Part shown: positions 11,472 to 22,244 of the stretch, piece by piece
How positions within the stretch are numbered: the first letter of the stretch is position 1
Layout: each line of letters starts with the position of its first letter
Assembly (NCBI GenBank): GCA_011033025.1
Contig: WFMF01000060.1
Span: forward strand, 186,001 to 250,000
Reading direction: 5' to 3'
Length of the DNA stretch: 64,000 nt
Source of the DNA: Beroe forskalii
Taxonomy: Eukaryota > Ctenophora > Nuda > Beroida > Beroidae
The notes under the pieces: generated by a model
What the model was told of the DNA's origin: nothing
The model's input: the letters and a program-made list of their open reading frames with translations, nothing else
Database searches by the model: none
Translations under genes and position numbers: made by a program

Positions 11472-12322
11472 ATGGCAACAATGAAGGCAATGGAAATCCC
11501 AGTGCTTCAGAAACACCAGAAAGTGAAAGACTGGCGAAAGTTGTACACTGCAGCAACAACTGGCCTCAAGCCAGAAGAGCAGATAGCATTCCTGCCTTTG
11601 TATGTGGGTAAAGAGGGGAGAGATGAAGAGGAGCAAACAATTGCTTCAGTGTGTGGAGCTGGGAAAACAGAACTGTCAGCTGTGTTGGATGAGTTTGAAG
11701 CATTCATAGATGGACAACCTTCAAGAATGGATGCATTTAATAATGTTTGTGATTTGAAGCCAAAATCACGGACTTTGCTGGGATTACACACTTTTATTTC
11801 AGATTAGTAAAGGAAGGAAAAGCTGCTGGGATGACATTTGATTTGATAATTATGAGGTTTCTCAATTTTGTTCAAAATGGAAGAAAGTTCTTAGAGAGAA
11901 AAAAAGACAAAATTATCAATACACTCTCAGAGGAAGATGCAATGGAACTATTCAAATCCTTCCAAGCTAAGTTAAAACCCACTGCAGATGCTGCTATCAA
12001 AAAAGAAGTACAAGATGATGGTTACATGTTTCAGGTCGAGGAAGTAGAAGAAGTTAATAAGTGTCCTTCATGGGCGCTTGAGTTGCAGAATGAGGTCCGA
12101 GCTATTAAAGCTCAAGTAGAGGAACAGATTGATGATGATAAAGTGTACTGGTATCAAAAACCCATGCTTGGCAAAAGAAAGAAATCTAATAGTACCATCC
12201 AATGCTATAGCTGCTTAGGGTACAATCATATAGCAGCTCAATGCCAAACTGTGTGTTCTTACTGTAAAAAAGTAGGGCATGGTGAAATGAAATGCAGAAG
12301 TAAAAACAAGAAGAACTTATGA
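11472..12322 (+). pseudogene. Gypsy gag with two CCHC zinc knuckles, one frame change
   Basis: The N-terminal part starts at ATG 11472 and stays open to 11807. The rest continues in another frame and is open through 12322, with the frame change near 11765-11785. The C-terminal part has two textbook CX2CX4HX4C knuckles (CYSCLGYNHIAAQC and CSYCKKVGHGEMKC) before a basic tail. The stop is TGA at 12320-12322, and pol continues in the same frame. Retroviral-type Gag packages element RNA. The internal frame change may be a lesion or a sequence error. Confidence 0.85.
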
Positions 12323-14236
12323 CTAGAAGGATGGCTGACAATCAATGGAATTACCCAGAAAATCAAAGTACTGTTTGATAGTGGGGCAAATATCTCAGTC
12401 ATGAGTGATGCAATTCTTCCTATTATTGTGAAAAATCTAAAAGAATCAACACTTGTACAAGGGATAGGAGGGATGCAAGTAACTAAAGAAGTTGTGCAAG
12501 CTGATATAAAACTGAAATGCGGTTGGGAAGCACCAGTTAATATCAAGCCCACTAAAATCCCAAACAACCCTAACCTGGTAATTCTGGGTCAGGATTTCCT
12601 ATCATCCTATGGTAACACAGAGTTCAATTGGGACCAAGGCTCCATAAGACTTGGTGAAGATTGGATATTCTTCACTGACAGCCAGGAAAACACAAAATGG
12701 GATTTGGATGAAGAGAATATGTCACCACAGGAATGTGCTCAAATCATGAAACTGTTAGAGAACTATAAAAATGTCTTTGCGAGCAACAGCAAATCTCCTA
12801 GTGCATGCAATCAGGGGGTTCATGTTATCAAGTCTTTGGACCAAAGAGTATGTAAAGACAAAGTGAAGAGAATCCCTGAAAAATGGAAACCTGAAGTTGA
12901 AAAACAAGTTAAAGAAATGCTGGAAAATGAGATAATTCAAGAGTCTAGCTCACCTCATAATAGTAACATCTTGTTGGTTGACAAAAAGGATAAAACTAAG
13001 AGGTTTGTAATTGATTTCAGATCACTCAATAAAAATACAGTGCAAGATTGCTATCCTTTACCAGATGTGCAGGATATCTTAGACAATTGTAAGGGTGCAA
13101 AATTTATAACTCAGCTAGATTTAGCTTCAGGCTATTGGGGGGTAAAGATGAATCCAGAAGATACTTCAAAAACGGCATTCAGTGTGCCTAATGGTAAATT
13201 CGAATTTTTGCGAATGCCTTTTGGATTAAAAAACTCCCAAGCAACCTTTCAAAGGATAATGGATAGGATGGTTGTTTCAATTAAGCAGCAGAACATAGGA
13301 GATGTGGAAGCTTATGTGGATAACATTATAATTGCATCAGGAACCTTCCAAAAACACATATCAGCACTGGAAAAGGTATTAAAATGGCTATCAGACAGCA
13401 ATATGTCACTTAGAGAAGATAAATGTCAGTTGGGCTTTAAAGAAATCAGTTTGTTAGGTTACATCGTGAATGGAAATGAAACCAAGCCAGACCCCAATAA
13501 TGTTGAAAAAATAAAAAACTTTCCTTGTCCAAAAACTAAAAAACAGATCCAAAGATTTATGGGGGTAGCAAATTTCAACAGAAAATTTATCAAGAACTTT
13601 TCAGAAATAGCCAAACCATTAACAGCAGTGTTGTCAGAAAAAGTTAAGTTCACATGGGAGGATGATCAACAAAAAGCTTTTGAAAAGTTAAAGAAAATGA
13701 TTTGTGAAGCACCTAAATTGCATTTGCCAGACTGGAAAAAGCCATTCTGTATAGAAACAGACGCTTCAAAAGTTGCTGTAGGAGCAGTTCTGTTCCAATT
13801 GTCAGATGGTGGAGACAAGCTTCCCATTGGGTATCATTCTCGTACTCTATCAGGAAACAGGGGGCATATTTGGAGTGCAACAGAAAAAGAACTTTTTGCA
13901 ATTCTAGATGCTACCCGAAAGTGGAGAAATTACTGTGCTAACAAGATATTCATTTACTCTGACCACAAACCACTGCAATATACAAAGAATATGAAAGACC
14001 CTCGTGGAAAAATAGCAAGATGGATAACTGAGCTAAGTGAACTTGAATATGAGATAAAATACATCAAAGGAGACAATAATGGAGCAGCGGATGCACTTAG
14101 CAGGATAGAGATGCCCGAAGCAGGTAATTGTTTAGAAGAAGATGCAATATTTCATGTGAATGAATATCCAGACATAAATTCTATTAAAGACCACCAGAAA
14201 AAAGATGCGCATATGAAAAGGCTTTTGAATTGTTAA
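12323..14236 (+). CDS. Gypsy pol: protease, reverse transcriptase, RNase H
   Basis: The frame continues from gag across one TGA. The aspartic protease motif is LFDSGANISVMS (near 12370), with LVILGQDFL as the second flap-side motif. RT has FVIDFRSLN, QLDLASGYW and FLRMPFGLKN. The catalytic box reads YVDN at about 13314-13325 where YxDD is expected, so the second aspartate is replaced. RNase H has ETDASKVAVGAVL, TEKELFAIL and YSDHKPLQY, then the connection AADALSRIE. The frame ends at 14236, before the integrase. With YVDN the polymerase would be expected to be inactive unless supplied in trans. Confidence 0.9.
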   Translation, partial: LEGWLTINGITQKIKVLFDSGANISVMSDAILPIIVKNLKESTLVQGIGGMQVTKEVVQADIKLKCGWEAPVNIKPTKIPNNPNLVILGQDFLSSYGNTEFNWDQGSIRLGEDWIFFTDSQENTKWDLDEENMSPQECAQIMKLLENYKNVFASNSKSPSACNQGVHVIKSLDQRVCKDKVKRIPEKWKPEVEKQVKEMLENEIIQESSSPHNSNILLVDKKDKTKRFVIDFRSLNKNTVQDCYPLPDVQDILDNCKGAKFITQLDLASGYWGVKMNPEDTSKTAFSVPNGKFEFLRMPFGLKNSQATFQRIMDRMVVSIKQQNIGDVEAYVDNIIIASGTFQKHISALEKVLKWLSDSNMSLREDKCQLGFKEISLLGYIVNGNETKPDPNNVEKIKNFPCPKTKKQIQRFMGVANFNRKFIKNFSEIAKPLTAVLSEKVKFTWEDDQQKAFEKLKKMICEAPKLHLPDWKKPFCIETDASKVAVGAVLFQLSDGGDKLPIGYHSRTLSGNRGHIWSATEKELFAILDATRKWRNYCANKIFIYSDHKPLQYTKNMKDPRGKIARWITELSELEYEIKYIKGDNNGAADALSRIEMPEAGNCLEEDAIFHVNEYPDINSIKDHQKKDAHMKRLLNC

Positions 14237-14243
14237 GTGCAAA

Positions 14244-15677
14244 TAAGAAAATTCGGAAAGGGCCATTGAAAATGTCTGGGGTCTCAGAGTTGAAAATGGG
14301 TTGCTAATGAAGTTTAAGAAAATACTTGTCCCCAAATCTCTAACAGAGAAGATAGTGCATGAATACCATGGACAATACCACAATGGTATTGACAATACAG
14401 TAATGCTTATCAAAAAAAGATTCTGGTGGAGAGGTCTAGCCCAGCAAGTCGAGCAAATTGTAAGCCAATGCAATGCCTGTAGTCAATGTAAAAGTACAAA
14501 AAACCCGAGGGCCGAGTTGCAAATACCTGAAGAACCAGAGCCAAGAGAGTGTATAGCTATGGATGCAGGTGATATGCCCAAAACAACACAAAATGAAGTT
14601 GGGTTTTTATTAATTGTTGACTTAGCCACTCGATTCATCACAGCCACTCCATTCAAGAATCAAACTGCAACAGTGCTGAAAGGAATAGTTTGGACTAAGT
14701 GGATTAGTACATTTGGTGTACCAGTTGATTTAAAATCTGACCAAGCTAAGAACATGGATGGTAAAGTGGTCAATGAGCTTTGTAATAGTCTTAATATCAA
14801 GAAAAGTAGATCTTCTCCTTACCACCCTGAGGGGAATGGTTTAGCGGAGCGATCAGTGTCAAAAATAAAATCTATGATCAGTGTTATGTGTGAGGATCGA
14901 GGTATACCAGTGACTGAGTGGACAAGTATCATTGATGAAGTAGTCCTTGCAAATAATTGTTCCCACAATAGATCCCTAAAGTGCTCACCATTTGAGTTTA
15001 TGTTTGGTAACAACCCTGGTCGACTACCTATTGACAATTTCATGGCAATTAAGAACACTGGGGAAAAAGTGGATTCAGCTATTTTGAATCAATATGCAAA
15101 AGACAATGTTCTAGAAGCTAAATGCCAATACAAAGAACACTATGATTCAAAAGCAGTTATTAATTCATTCACAGAGGGTCAAGAAGTATTGCTCAAACGG
15201 AATTTCGGAAAATATCCTAAAATTGCACCCAATTGGATCAAAGGACCTTACCATATTGTTGGGAGGAAAGGTGAAGTAAACTATTGGATTCGTAATGGAG
15301 AGGGTAGATTAAAACTGTTGCATCATAACAATATAAAACCTTTGTTGAAAGATGTGAAAGCACAAAAACACACATCAGTTAGGGCAAAACCGATCCCAAA
15401 TAATAGTGTTTGTTACGAATCTGATGAAGAGGAATTAGTGGAAGGGTGCAATAATAGGGTTGGTTACGAATCAGATGAAGAGGAATCAGAGGAAGGGGGT
15501 AATACCGCAAATCAGCAGCTTCATGACCGCATGGACAAAAATGCATTTTCAAGTCTAGTTTTTCAACAAGCAAGCTCAAGTTATCAGAATGGTGAAAATG
15601 AAAACAATGTAACATCAGTTGTGACCAGATCAGGTCGGGTCAGTAAACCTGTGGAAAAATTTCAAGCAAAGTCATGA
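14244..15677 (+). CDS. Gypsy integrase (separate frame)
   Basis: The frame is open from about 14244, after a TAA, and differs from the RT/RNase H frame. It has the HHCC zinc-binding N-terminus (VHEYHGQYH ... CNACSQC). The DDE core is visible as AMDAGD, then SDQAKNMDG and PEGNGLAERSVSK. A basic C-terminal domain follows. The tail has an internal acidic duplication, YESDEEE at 15417 and again at 15465, then TRSGRVSKP. It inserts element DNA into the host genome. The frame change upstream separates it from the rest of pol. Confidence 0.9.
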
Positions 15678-16024
15678 ATTGTAATGCTCATAATCAAAAT
15701 TGAAATAAATTTTGAATTTTTAACTGGAATCTATTATATTTGTAACTAATTTATTATTTATATTAATCATATTATATATGATTTTAATTTATTGCTATCT
15801 CATTCATGATCTGAGATTTACTTTCACCTGAATATTTGATTTGGGATTGAATTAAACTTTTATCAGCTGATGTATATTATAAGGTATTATATTCTTGAGA
15901 ATATTTAAATTTTTAACATTTACTCATATATTAGATATATTATTATTGTATTCTTTTGATAATTTTTGGAGCCAGGAGCCACTACTTGATATACTAAAAT
16001 AATATTTTTTTTGTGGGGGAGTAA

Positions 16025-16307
16025 TGTCGCAGTATATATTTACACTTTGACTATTGCTATAAATATATCTGCTTTTATTATACTAATATTCTGATACTCT
16101 GATATTACTTTGATTGATTGAACATGATGTTTTATATGCTAATATTGAGATTTACATAACTCACTTAATCATAACTTTCTGTAGGAAGTTCTGTATTTAA
16201 AGGCCTTGGCTCCTGGGGGTGATAGTTCTGTTTTCCCAATCACTCTTATTATTCAATATCATTTGTGTGTATCATTGCCTCAACTGATTGCTATTTAGGA
16301 GCCGACA
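16025..16307 (+). repeat. 3' LTR of Gypsy element
   Basis: 283 bp. It is the same sequence as 11162-11445 except for one T fewer in CTGCTTTTATT. It is preceded by the polypurine tract GTGGGGGAG. Confidence 0.95.
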
Positions 16308-16412
16308 ATAATAATAATTTAATCTTTTATATTATAGTGGCACATCAACTTAATATAATTGCACAGCTGTGCCACGAAAACAATGTAACAATAAGCTAAG
16401 CAGTGCTTCATT
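16308..16412 (-). mobile_element. 3' end fragment of a LINE, host site of the Gypsy insertion
   Basis: This is the reverse complement of the last ~105 bp of the intact LINE at 51685-51790, including GTGGCACAGCTGTGC and the ATT-repeat tail, with scattered differences. The ATT tail continues on the other side of the Gypsy element (11146-11161), so Gypsy landed in the tail of this 5'-truncated minus-strand copy. Confidence 0.85.
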
Positions 16413-16483
16413 CAAATATTATTCACAGTTAAAATTAAAATAGTTATATTGCAAAATAATTTGAGTGAGATTCAACTCATAAA

Positions 16484-17867
16484 ATGGCTAACGATTGCAA
16501 GAGACTGCGATATCTTTCACTTACTCCCAACAAGCTATCATTTTGTGGGCAAATACAGCTGATCCTGGGACCTATGTTTTCTGGAAAAACGTTAGTTTAG
16601 AACATATCTTGGAACTTAAACAAATAATCCCGATAATTTCTAGTTTTCTATGATGTAAATGCTAATTGGCAGAATTTTAGTGATGATATTTGCTTCTTAG
16701 TAACTACCTACCCACAGTAAATTCCAATTTTCATCAATTGTTGACAATTTCAGGACAGAACTACAAAGAAGAGTTCAGAGATATAGCATTGCTCAAGCTA
16801 AATGTCTCATGATTAAGCACAGTAAAGATGACAGATATGATAATAGTCTTGTGATAAGCCATGACCAGAGGTAAACCATCCTAATGATAATTCAAGTCTT
16901 TTAACCCTTGTCCCTTATAATTCCCATTTCATTTATCTAGAACAGGCTTTCCTCAAATTTTGTACTATTGATTTTCTAATATGCACTATATGTTTTCAGG
17001 ACAATATCCAATGAATTCATTGATAAAACGACATGCTCAAATCTGAAGAGGCTTCTTGATGAAATCCAGATTTGTGATTATGAATGCATTGGCATAGATG
17101 AAGCTCAATTTGTAAGTCATTGTACTTTTTGTGATATAATGTGGAAATATTATCTTCTTAGATGAATGCATGGGCACATGGCTCATAATATATTTTATAA
17201 TTTACCTCATGTAATTTCAGTTTACTGGACTGCTTGACTTTTGTGACCATGCAGCTAATCTTGGAATTGTTGTTGTTGTTGCTGCTCTATCTGGAGACTT
17301 TGAGAGAAAAGTAAGTTATAAAAGTCTGATGAGTTATTGAAATGATAATAACGCTCTTTTGTATGGAACTGTTTAGTAGGATGCTTGTTCTAGCTATGAT
17401 TTGTGACTTGGGTTTTCAAAGTTATGACAATTTTTCACCAGGCTTTTGGTGAAGTACTTAGTCTCATTCCACTATGTGAGGATGTTATCACCTTGAAATC
17501 AGTGTGTATGTCTTGTTATCATGAGGAAGCATCATTCAGCTACAGAATTGATGCTGACAACAGAGAGGTATGTTGCATTTTGTACCATCAATTTTTATGT
17601 AGTGTCAGTTGTGGTCATTTTTGCAATTGATAATGACATTATCTTAGCCTGTCATTAGCTTATGTTTCATATAAGCTAATGACAGTGTACCTAATAGAAC
17701 ACTCTTTGATCTTGGCAATTTAGCTCATCTTTTTGTATTAGGTTGAGGTCGTTGGTGGTCCCAAAGAGTACAAAGCCATGTGCAGAAGATGCTACATGAA
17801 TGAGACCAGGAACAGAGCCTACAACAGCTCCACTACCAATAGAAATGGTGTTTGTAATGGATCCTAA
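16484..17867 (+). CDS. TK1: Thymidine kinase, cytosolic (TK1 family)
   Basis: Six coding exons in phase: 16484-16590, 16754-16870, 17000-17111, 17221-17310, 17442-17567, 17742-17867, with GT-AG introns. The product transfers phosphate from ATP to thymidine in the salvage pathway. Visible motifs are the P-loop GPMFSGKT, the catalytic Glu in GIDEAQF, the GDFERK segment, and the zinc lasso cysteines VCMSCY and CRRCY. The exon pattern resembles vertebrate TK1. The product, about 225 aa, ends shortly after the zinc region with a Ser/Asn-rich tail, and no KEN box is visible. A 15-bp perfect hairpin (CTGTCATTAGCTTAT) lies in intron 5 near 17652-17688. Confidence 0.95.
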
Positions 17868-18657
17868 CAAACTGGCAAGGAATAGGGTTTAATGTAGTGT
17901 TGTAAAGTGAATTATGTACTTCATGGAGTAAAGATGTATCAATCTGGTATTCTGTAATCAGTTCAATATTATAAAGACTGTATGCTTGTAAGTTTCAATG
18001 CCAATTGCATGATATATGTGTCTGACAAAGGGACAACTGAAAGAGTGTAAGATCTTGTGAAAGAGGCAGCTTAATATCATCCTGAGGCGATAGTATGTTG
18101 CATTCTGGGTTTATTCCAGAATGAACATTGAATCATTGATGTAAATCTTCCTATTGTTATTTGAATTTTAACTTCATTATTCTACCAAGATAAAGCATAT
18201 TAGTTTTTACACAATATAATATAAGTACTGTAGATATCTGTAAATCCTAGTATAGCTTCAAAAGTTCATCTCAACAACAAGTTTCTTTTTTATTCCTATT
18301 TTGATTTTTATATTTTATAATTTTATGTTATTCTTCTGACAGTTTTTAACGTTGTATACCCTGGTGCGTTATTCAATTAATTCTGCTCAGCGAATTGTAA
18401 TACTTCAATTTGAATTAACTTTGTATCCCCGTCTATTATCAATCCTCATGTCTTATTCGCTCTCTAGATGGGAAATAATTGTGTTTTTCAATGTGCAATT
18501 TGAAAATGACCCTTTAATCTATCAGATGCTAAATTTGTCACGGTAAGTAACTTTATATTTTATATTATTTTAAATCAAATAATAAACTAATCCAAAGTGG
18601 CAACGTTTTAGCCACTTTGAATGGCCATGGCATGTGACCACAGTATTTCCACTAGGC
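17868..18657. other. TK1 3' UTR and METTL16 upstream region
   Basis: No further gene was identified. An open frame at 18352-18546 has no recognisable domain and no splice support. The METTL16 promoter and 5' UTR should lie here. Confidence 0.5.
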
Positions 18658-21600
18658 ATGCATATCAGGAACATCTTCAGAAAAGCCCCTGATTTCAGAG
18701 AACTGAGTGAGCACTATCCCAGCCTACAAATACACTTAGTACAGGTAAGACTTGGACAATGAAATTATTCAGGAGAAATGATTATTTTCATTGCTTAACA
18801 AGAGCTGTCAGGTATTAGATAGTAGCGAAAATATTATATCGAAACCCACTTTTTCTTCCAGGTCCGCAAAGATTACTTTACGATTGATTTCAAAGATCCC
18901 ACAGCACTACGGGAACTAACATGCGCCCTGGCGTCCCACTACTTTGGTATAACCCTCGCCCTTCCCATCAACAGACTGATTCCAACTCTGCCTCTACGAC
19001 TTAACTACCTGCTCTGGATACAAGACTTGTTAGCCTTCCATCAGGAGGGGGAGGAGAATGTTATTGGCATTGATATAGGTTAGTGAAAAGGCCAGAAATT
19101 CTTGAAAATGGTGTACTGAAACTTTGCCAGAATATTCCTGTTCATCTGACATCTACGGTGAAAAAATAATTATCTGAAAGTATTTAATCCCAGTTTCATT
19201 CCACTGTAGCCCTCCGTCCTCAGAACCGTTAGAAACAGAACTTCTTATCTCAATCTTATCTGATCTGCAGCCAATGATTTCCCTCCTTATCCAGGCACAG
19301 GCTCCTCTGCAATATACGCCCTGCTGGGGCACGCAGTGTTTGGGTGGAGCTTCCTGGCTACAGAGACGGACCCTGTGTGTTACAAGGCAGCAGTGGAGAA
19401 TGTTAGGGGGAATGAGGCGGAGGGTGAGGTGGAGGTGAAGATGGTAGGGAAGGGAAAACTACAGGGAAACATAGGTGAGACAAAAAATGTGAAATTGTTG
19501 AAACCACTTTGCATTTCAGTTTTTAAATGTATTGGTATTTGGTATACTTCTAGCTGTCTCCAGCACAAGCCTTATCATCTCTCGATGTTTATACGTCTCT
19601 CCCACACTACCAACGTTACATTTAATCTTGTTACCAGTTACCCCTTCATTAACTCATTACAGCACCGGGTGCTCATCAGGTGCCGGGGTCCAGTACACGT
19701 TTTGCATGTGCAACCCGCCCTTCTTTGAGGATGATGACGTCATGTTGGGAGAGAGCAGGACCACTCACAGGGCACCTCCCAAGTCTGTGTGCACTGCCAC
19801 TCCAACAGGTAGGTTGTGCTTGTTTTCTGTCAAAAAAGTTTGCTTTATTATTGAATGTTTTTTGCTTGTTTAGAAATTGGTCAATATTTTCTCGTGACGT
19901 TGCCAAGATAGAGTATTGAGTAATTTTTATAAAGTTATAACGATTCTTCCCTGATCTGTGTTTGTGTAATGCTTGTAAAATGTACTTTGAGATCAGAGGT
20001 ATTTTTGGATTTCTTCGTTAATTTGGGAGCTTAACATTTTCTGAGGCTCAACTTTTATTATCATTATTTGATGGACTTCAGATCAACTCCTTGTCAGATG
20101 TCAGTTCTCATAATAAAATTATTTGTCATATGGAAACAATTTTATTACGATAAACAGAATCTTATCTTTCAAAGTTTAAACCCAAGTCATTATTTGACGC
20201 GTTCAAGACATTTGCAGATATTTGCAGAAAGCATCGAAATATTGTATTTTAATCTACCGCCTGACATCCATATTATAATGAGTAATTGCAGATGTCTTAT
20301 CTCCGATATTGAAATAATTTGATTACAGTTCAATGACTAGACAGTTCTAAAATAAGGTTTTTGCTGGAAATATTACAAAAACCACTAAATAGTTATCGTA
20401 TTGACTTATTGAATTTCAATCCGTTCCCAAAAGTTTGGAAGATATGCGATTTGATAAATAGCAGACATTGACTCGACTCATTGAATAATGTCCATTTCAA
20501 AATAGGTGAGAAAAACTGAAGAGGCCTAGGTACTTATATTAATAAAAAGGATTCGTCATTCGATTTCTAGGAGTTAAGTTGGAATGAGTATACCCAGATA
20601 TAGTTAGACAGGAAGGTAAACATTCTCAGTTCATTATTCTCTCATTCCTATATCATCTTAAGATCCAATTTACAACCTTGTATGATCTACATGATAAAAT
20701 TATTAGATTGAAATCAAATTTATTAGCAGACAAAGAACTTGCATGGAATATTCCTATTTTCAAACCTAATACTCTAATAAAGCAACGCCTCAATATTTTC
20801 CGTGCTGAATTTCAGAACCACGCAAAACTTCAGATTTAGCAAACAACACTTCGGATTTAATCACGCAACATTTCAAATTGATAGTCACGCATCATTTCAC
20901 TATTTCACATATTATTGCAATTACGTATAATCACGCAACTTTTCAGAGGTGATAACGCGAGGCGGTGAGGAGGAGTTCATTGGTGACGTCATCACAGAGA
21001 GCACCTCCCTACTGGACCAGGTCACGTGGTACACCACCATGCTGGGTAAGAAGACGTCTGTGGAGGGGTTGTTGGAGAGACTGGAAGAGGTGGGGGTGGA
21101 AAGAGTTGCCGTCACTGAGTTCAAACAAGGTAATGAAAGAATGAAGGGTTTACTGTGTCAGTGTGCACGACACCTTTCAGTGTTCAGTTTATCCTGTATT
21201 GTATTTTACTATGAAAGGGTTTCCGAGCTCATAAACTTGATGATATATTCATGTATTCATATTTTGAATCTACCGAAGTCAATGGTTGAATTTGAAAGCC
21301 CATTTATTCAACTTACAGCATACTTCACCACCCAGGCAACACTACAAGATGGGGTATAGCTTGGTCCTTCTCCCACCTCATCCCTCCCCTGTCCCTTCCC
21401 TCCCTCAAGAAGCTTACTACCACGTACTCCTTCACACTACCCTGCCAACCAGACGTTACCACGGCTACAGAATCCGTGCTGAAGAGAGTTAGAGAATTGC
21501 GCGTGAAAGTGGTCACGTGTCCCGATCAGGGGTCACGTGACCATGGCAACGCTAAGTCACGTGACGTCACCCGCTCTCCAGAGTCACGTGACTTGCGTTG

Positions 21601-21967
21601 TGCGTGGTTAACAGCTGCTCAGAACACCTGGGCTCATTCGAGGAGAAAACGAAGGAGAGAAAAGTTTGAGAGCAGCCCGAATAAGAAGAATTGTGGTAGT
21701 AGGCCAGGTTCCGACAGTTATAAATCAAATCTTGATGCTATGGACGACATTGGAGACCATAATGCGAGAACTGTGGATGAATCAGAAATACCAGAATCAA
21801 GTGCTATGTACGGAGAAGCTACGAACGTTTGTTTGTTCCACAGTTTGTTATCAGTGAGATCGACTGAAAACGGAATCATTGTGGAATTCCAATGGATATT
21901 CGGGTCAGATAAAGACTCATTGAACCAATTCTGTTGCTTTTTATCGCGATCGCTGAAAGGAAAATGA
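18658..21967 (+). CDS. METTL16: METTL16-type RNA N6-adenosine methyltransferase
   Basis: Six exons in phase: 18658-18744, 18862-19078, 19295-19474, 19680-19808, 20947-21129, 21336-21967. The start MHIRNIF matches the family's MH-RN- start. The Rossmann methyltransferase has SAM motif IGIDIGTGSSAIY and the catalytic NPPF motif in FCMCNPPFF (exon 4), then WYTTMLGKK and TEFKQGNTTRWGIAWSF. A low-complexity linker leads to a conserved C-terminal region (CLFHSLLSVRS ... VEFQWIFG) like the vertebrate VCR. METTL16 methylates U6 snRNA and MAT2A-type hairpins. The last exon holds four CACGTG boxes within coding sequence (21514, 21534, 21558, 21585), which encode SRD-type repeats. Confidence 0.93.
21514..21590. 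repeat. CACGTG cluster inside METTL16 coding exon
   Basis: Four CACGTG boxes, all but the first part of GTCACGTGAC, start at 21514, 21534, 21558 and 21585. They make the local peptide Ser-Arg-Asp repetitive. The same GGTCACGTGAC unit forms a regular array at 44222-44290. Confidence 0.8.
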
Positions 21968-22244
21968 CATCATTCTTTTATGAAGAGATTTTAATACGTT
22001 TTATGATTGATAACTAAGTCACCTTCATACTTTGATACTCTGACTCTCATATTTCATCATTCTTATCTTAATTTATTTGCACTAATTGACGAGTTTTTAG
22101 AAAAAGCCTGTTTTACTTCAGTTCCCTTTTGATTGAACCGAACAACACTTAAACCAACCTACTCGGTAACAGCAGTTCTTTTTAAGTCTGAAAATGATGT
22201 GGATCTCATTGAATCATTTCCCAAATAAAGCCTAACTCGACATC

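Larger units (their letters stand above)
11162..16307 (+). mobile_element. Gypsy/Ty3-type LTR retrotransposon
   Basis: A complete element of about 5.1 kb: 5' LTR, gag with two CCHC knuckles, protease, reverse transcriptase, RNase H, integrase, polypurine tract, 3' LTR. The order RT-RNaseH-integrase is the Gypsy order. The LTRs begin TGTCGCAG and end GCCGACA. Both flanks read ATAA (11158-11161 and 16308-16311), a likely 4-bp target duplication, though inside an AAT microsatellite. A purine-rich tract GTGGGGGAG precedes the 3' LTR. No obvious primer-binding site follows the 5' LTR. There is no envelope ORF. Gag, gag/pol and pol/int junctions are each broken by a frame change or stop. Confidence 0.95.

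Noticed and set aside
19536-19679. Extending METTL16 exon 4 upstream to the TTACAG at 19657-19662
   Set aside because: That acceptor gives the wrong phase for FCMCNPPFF; the CATCAG acceptor (exon start 19680) joins exon 3 in phase.
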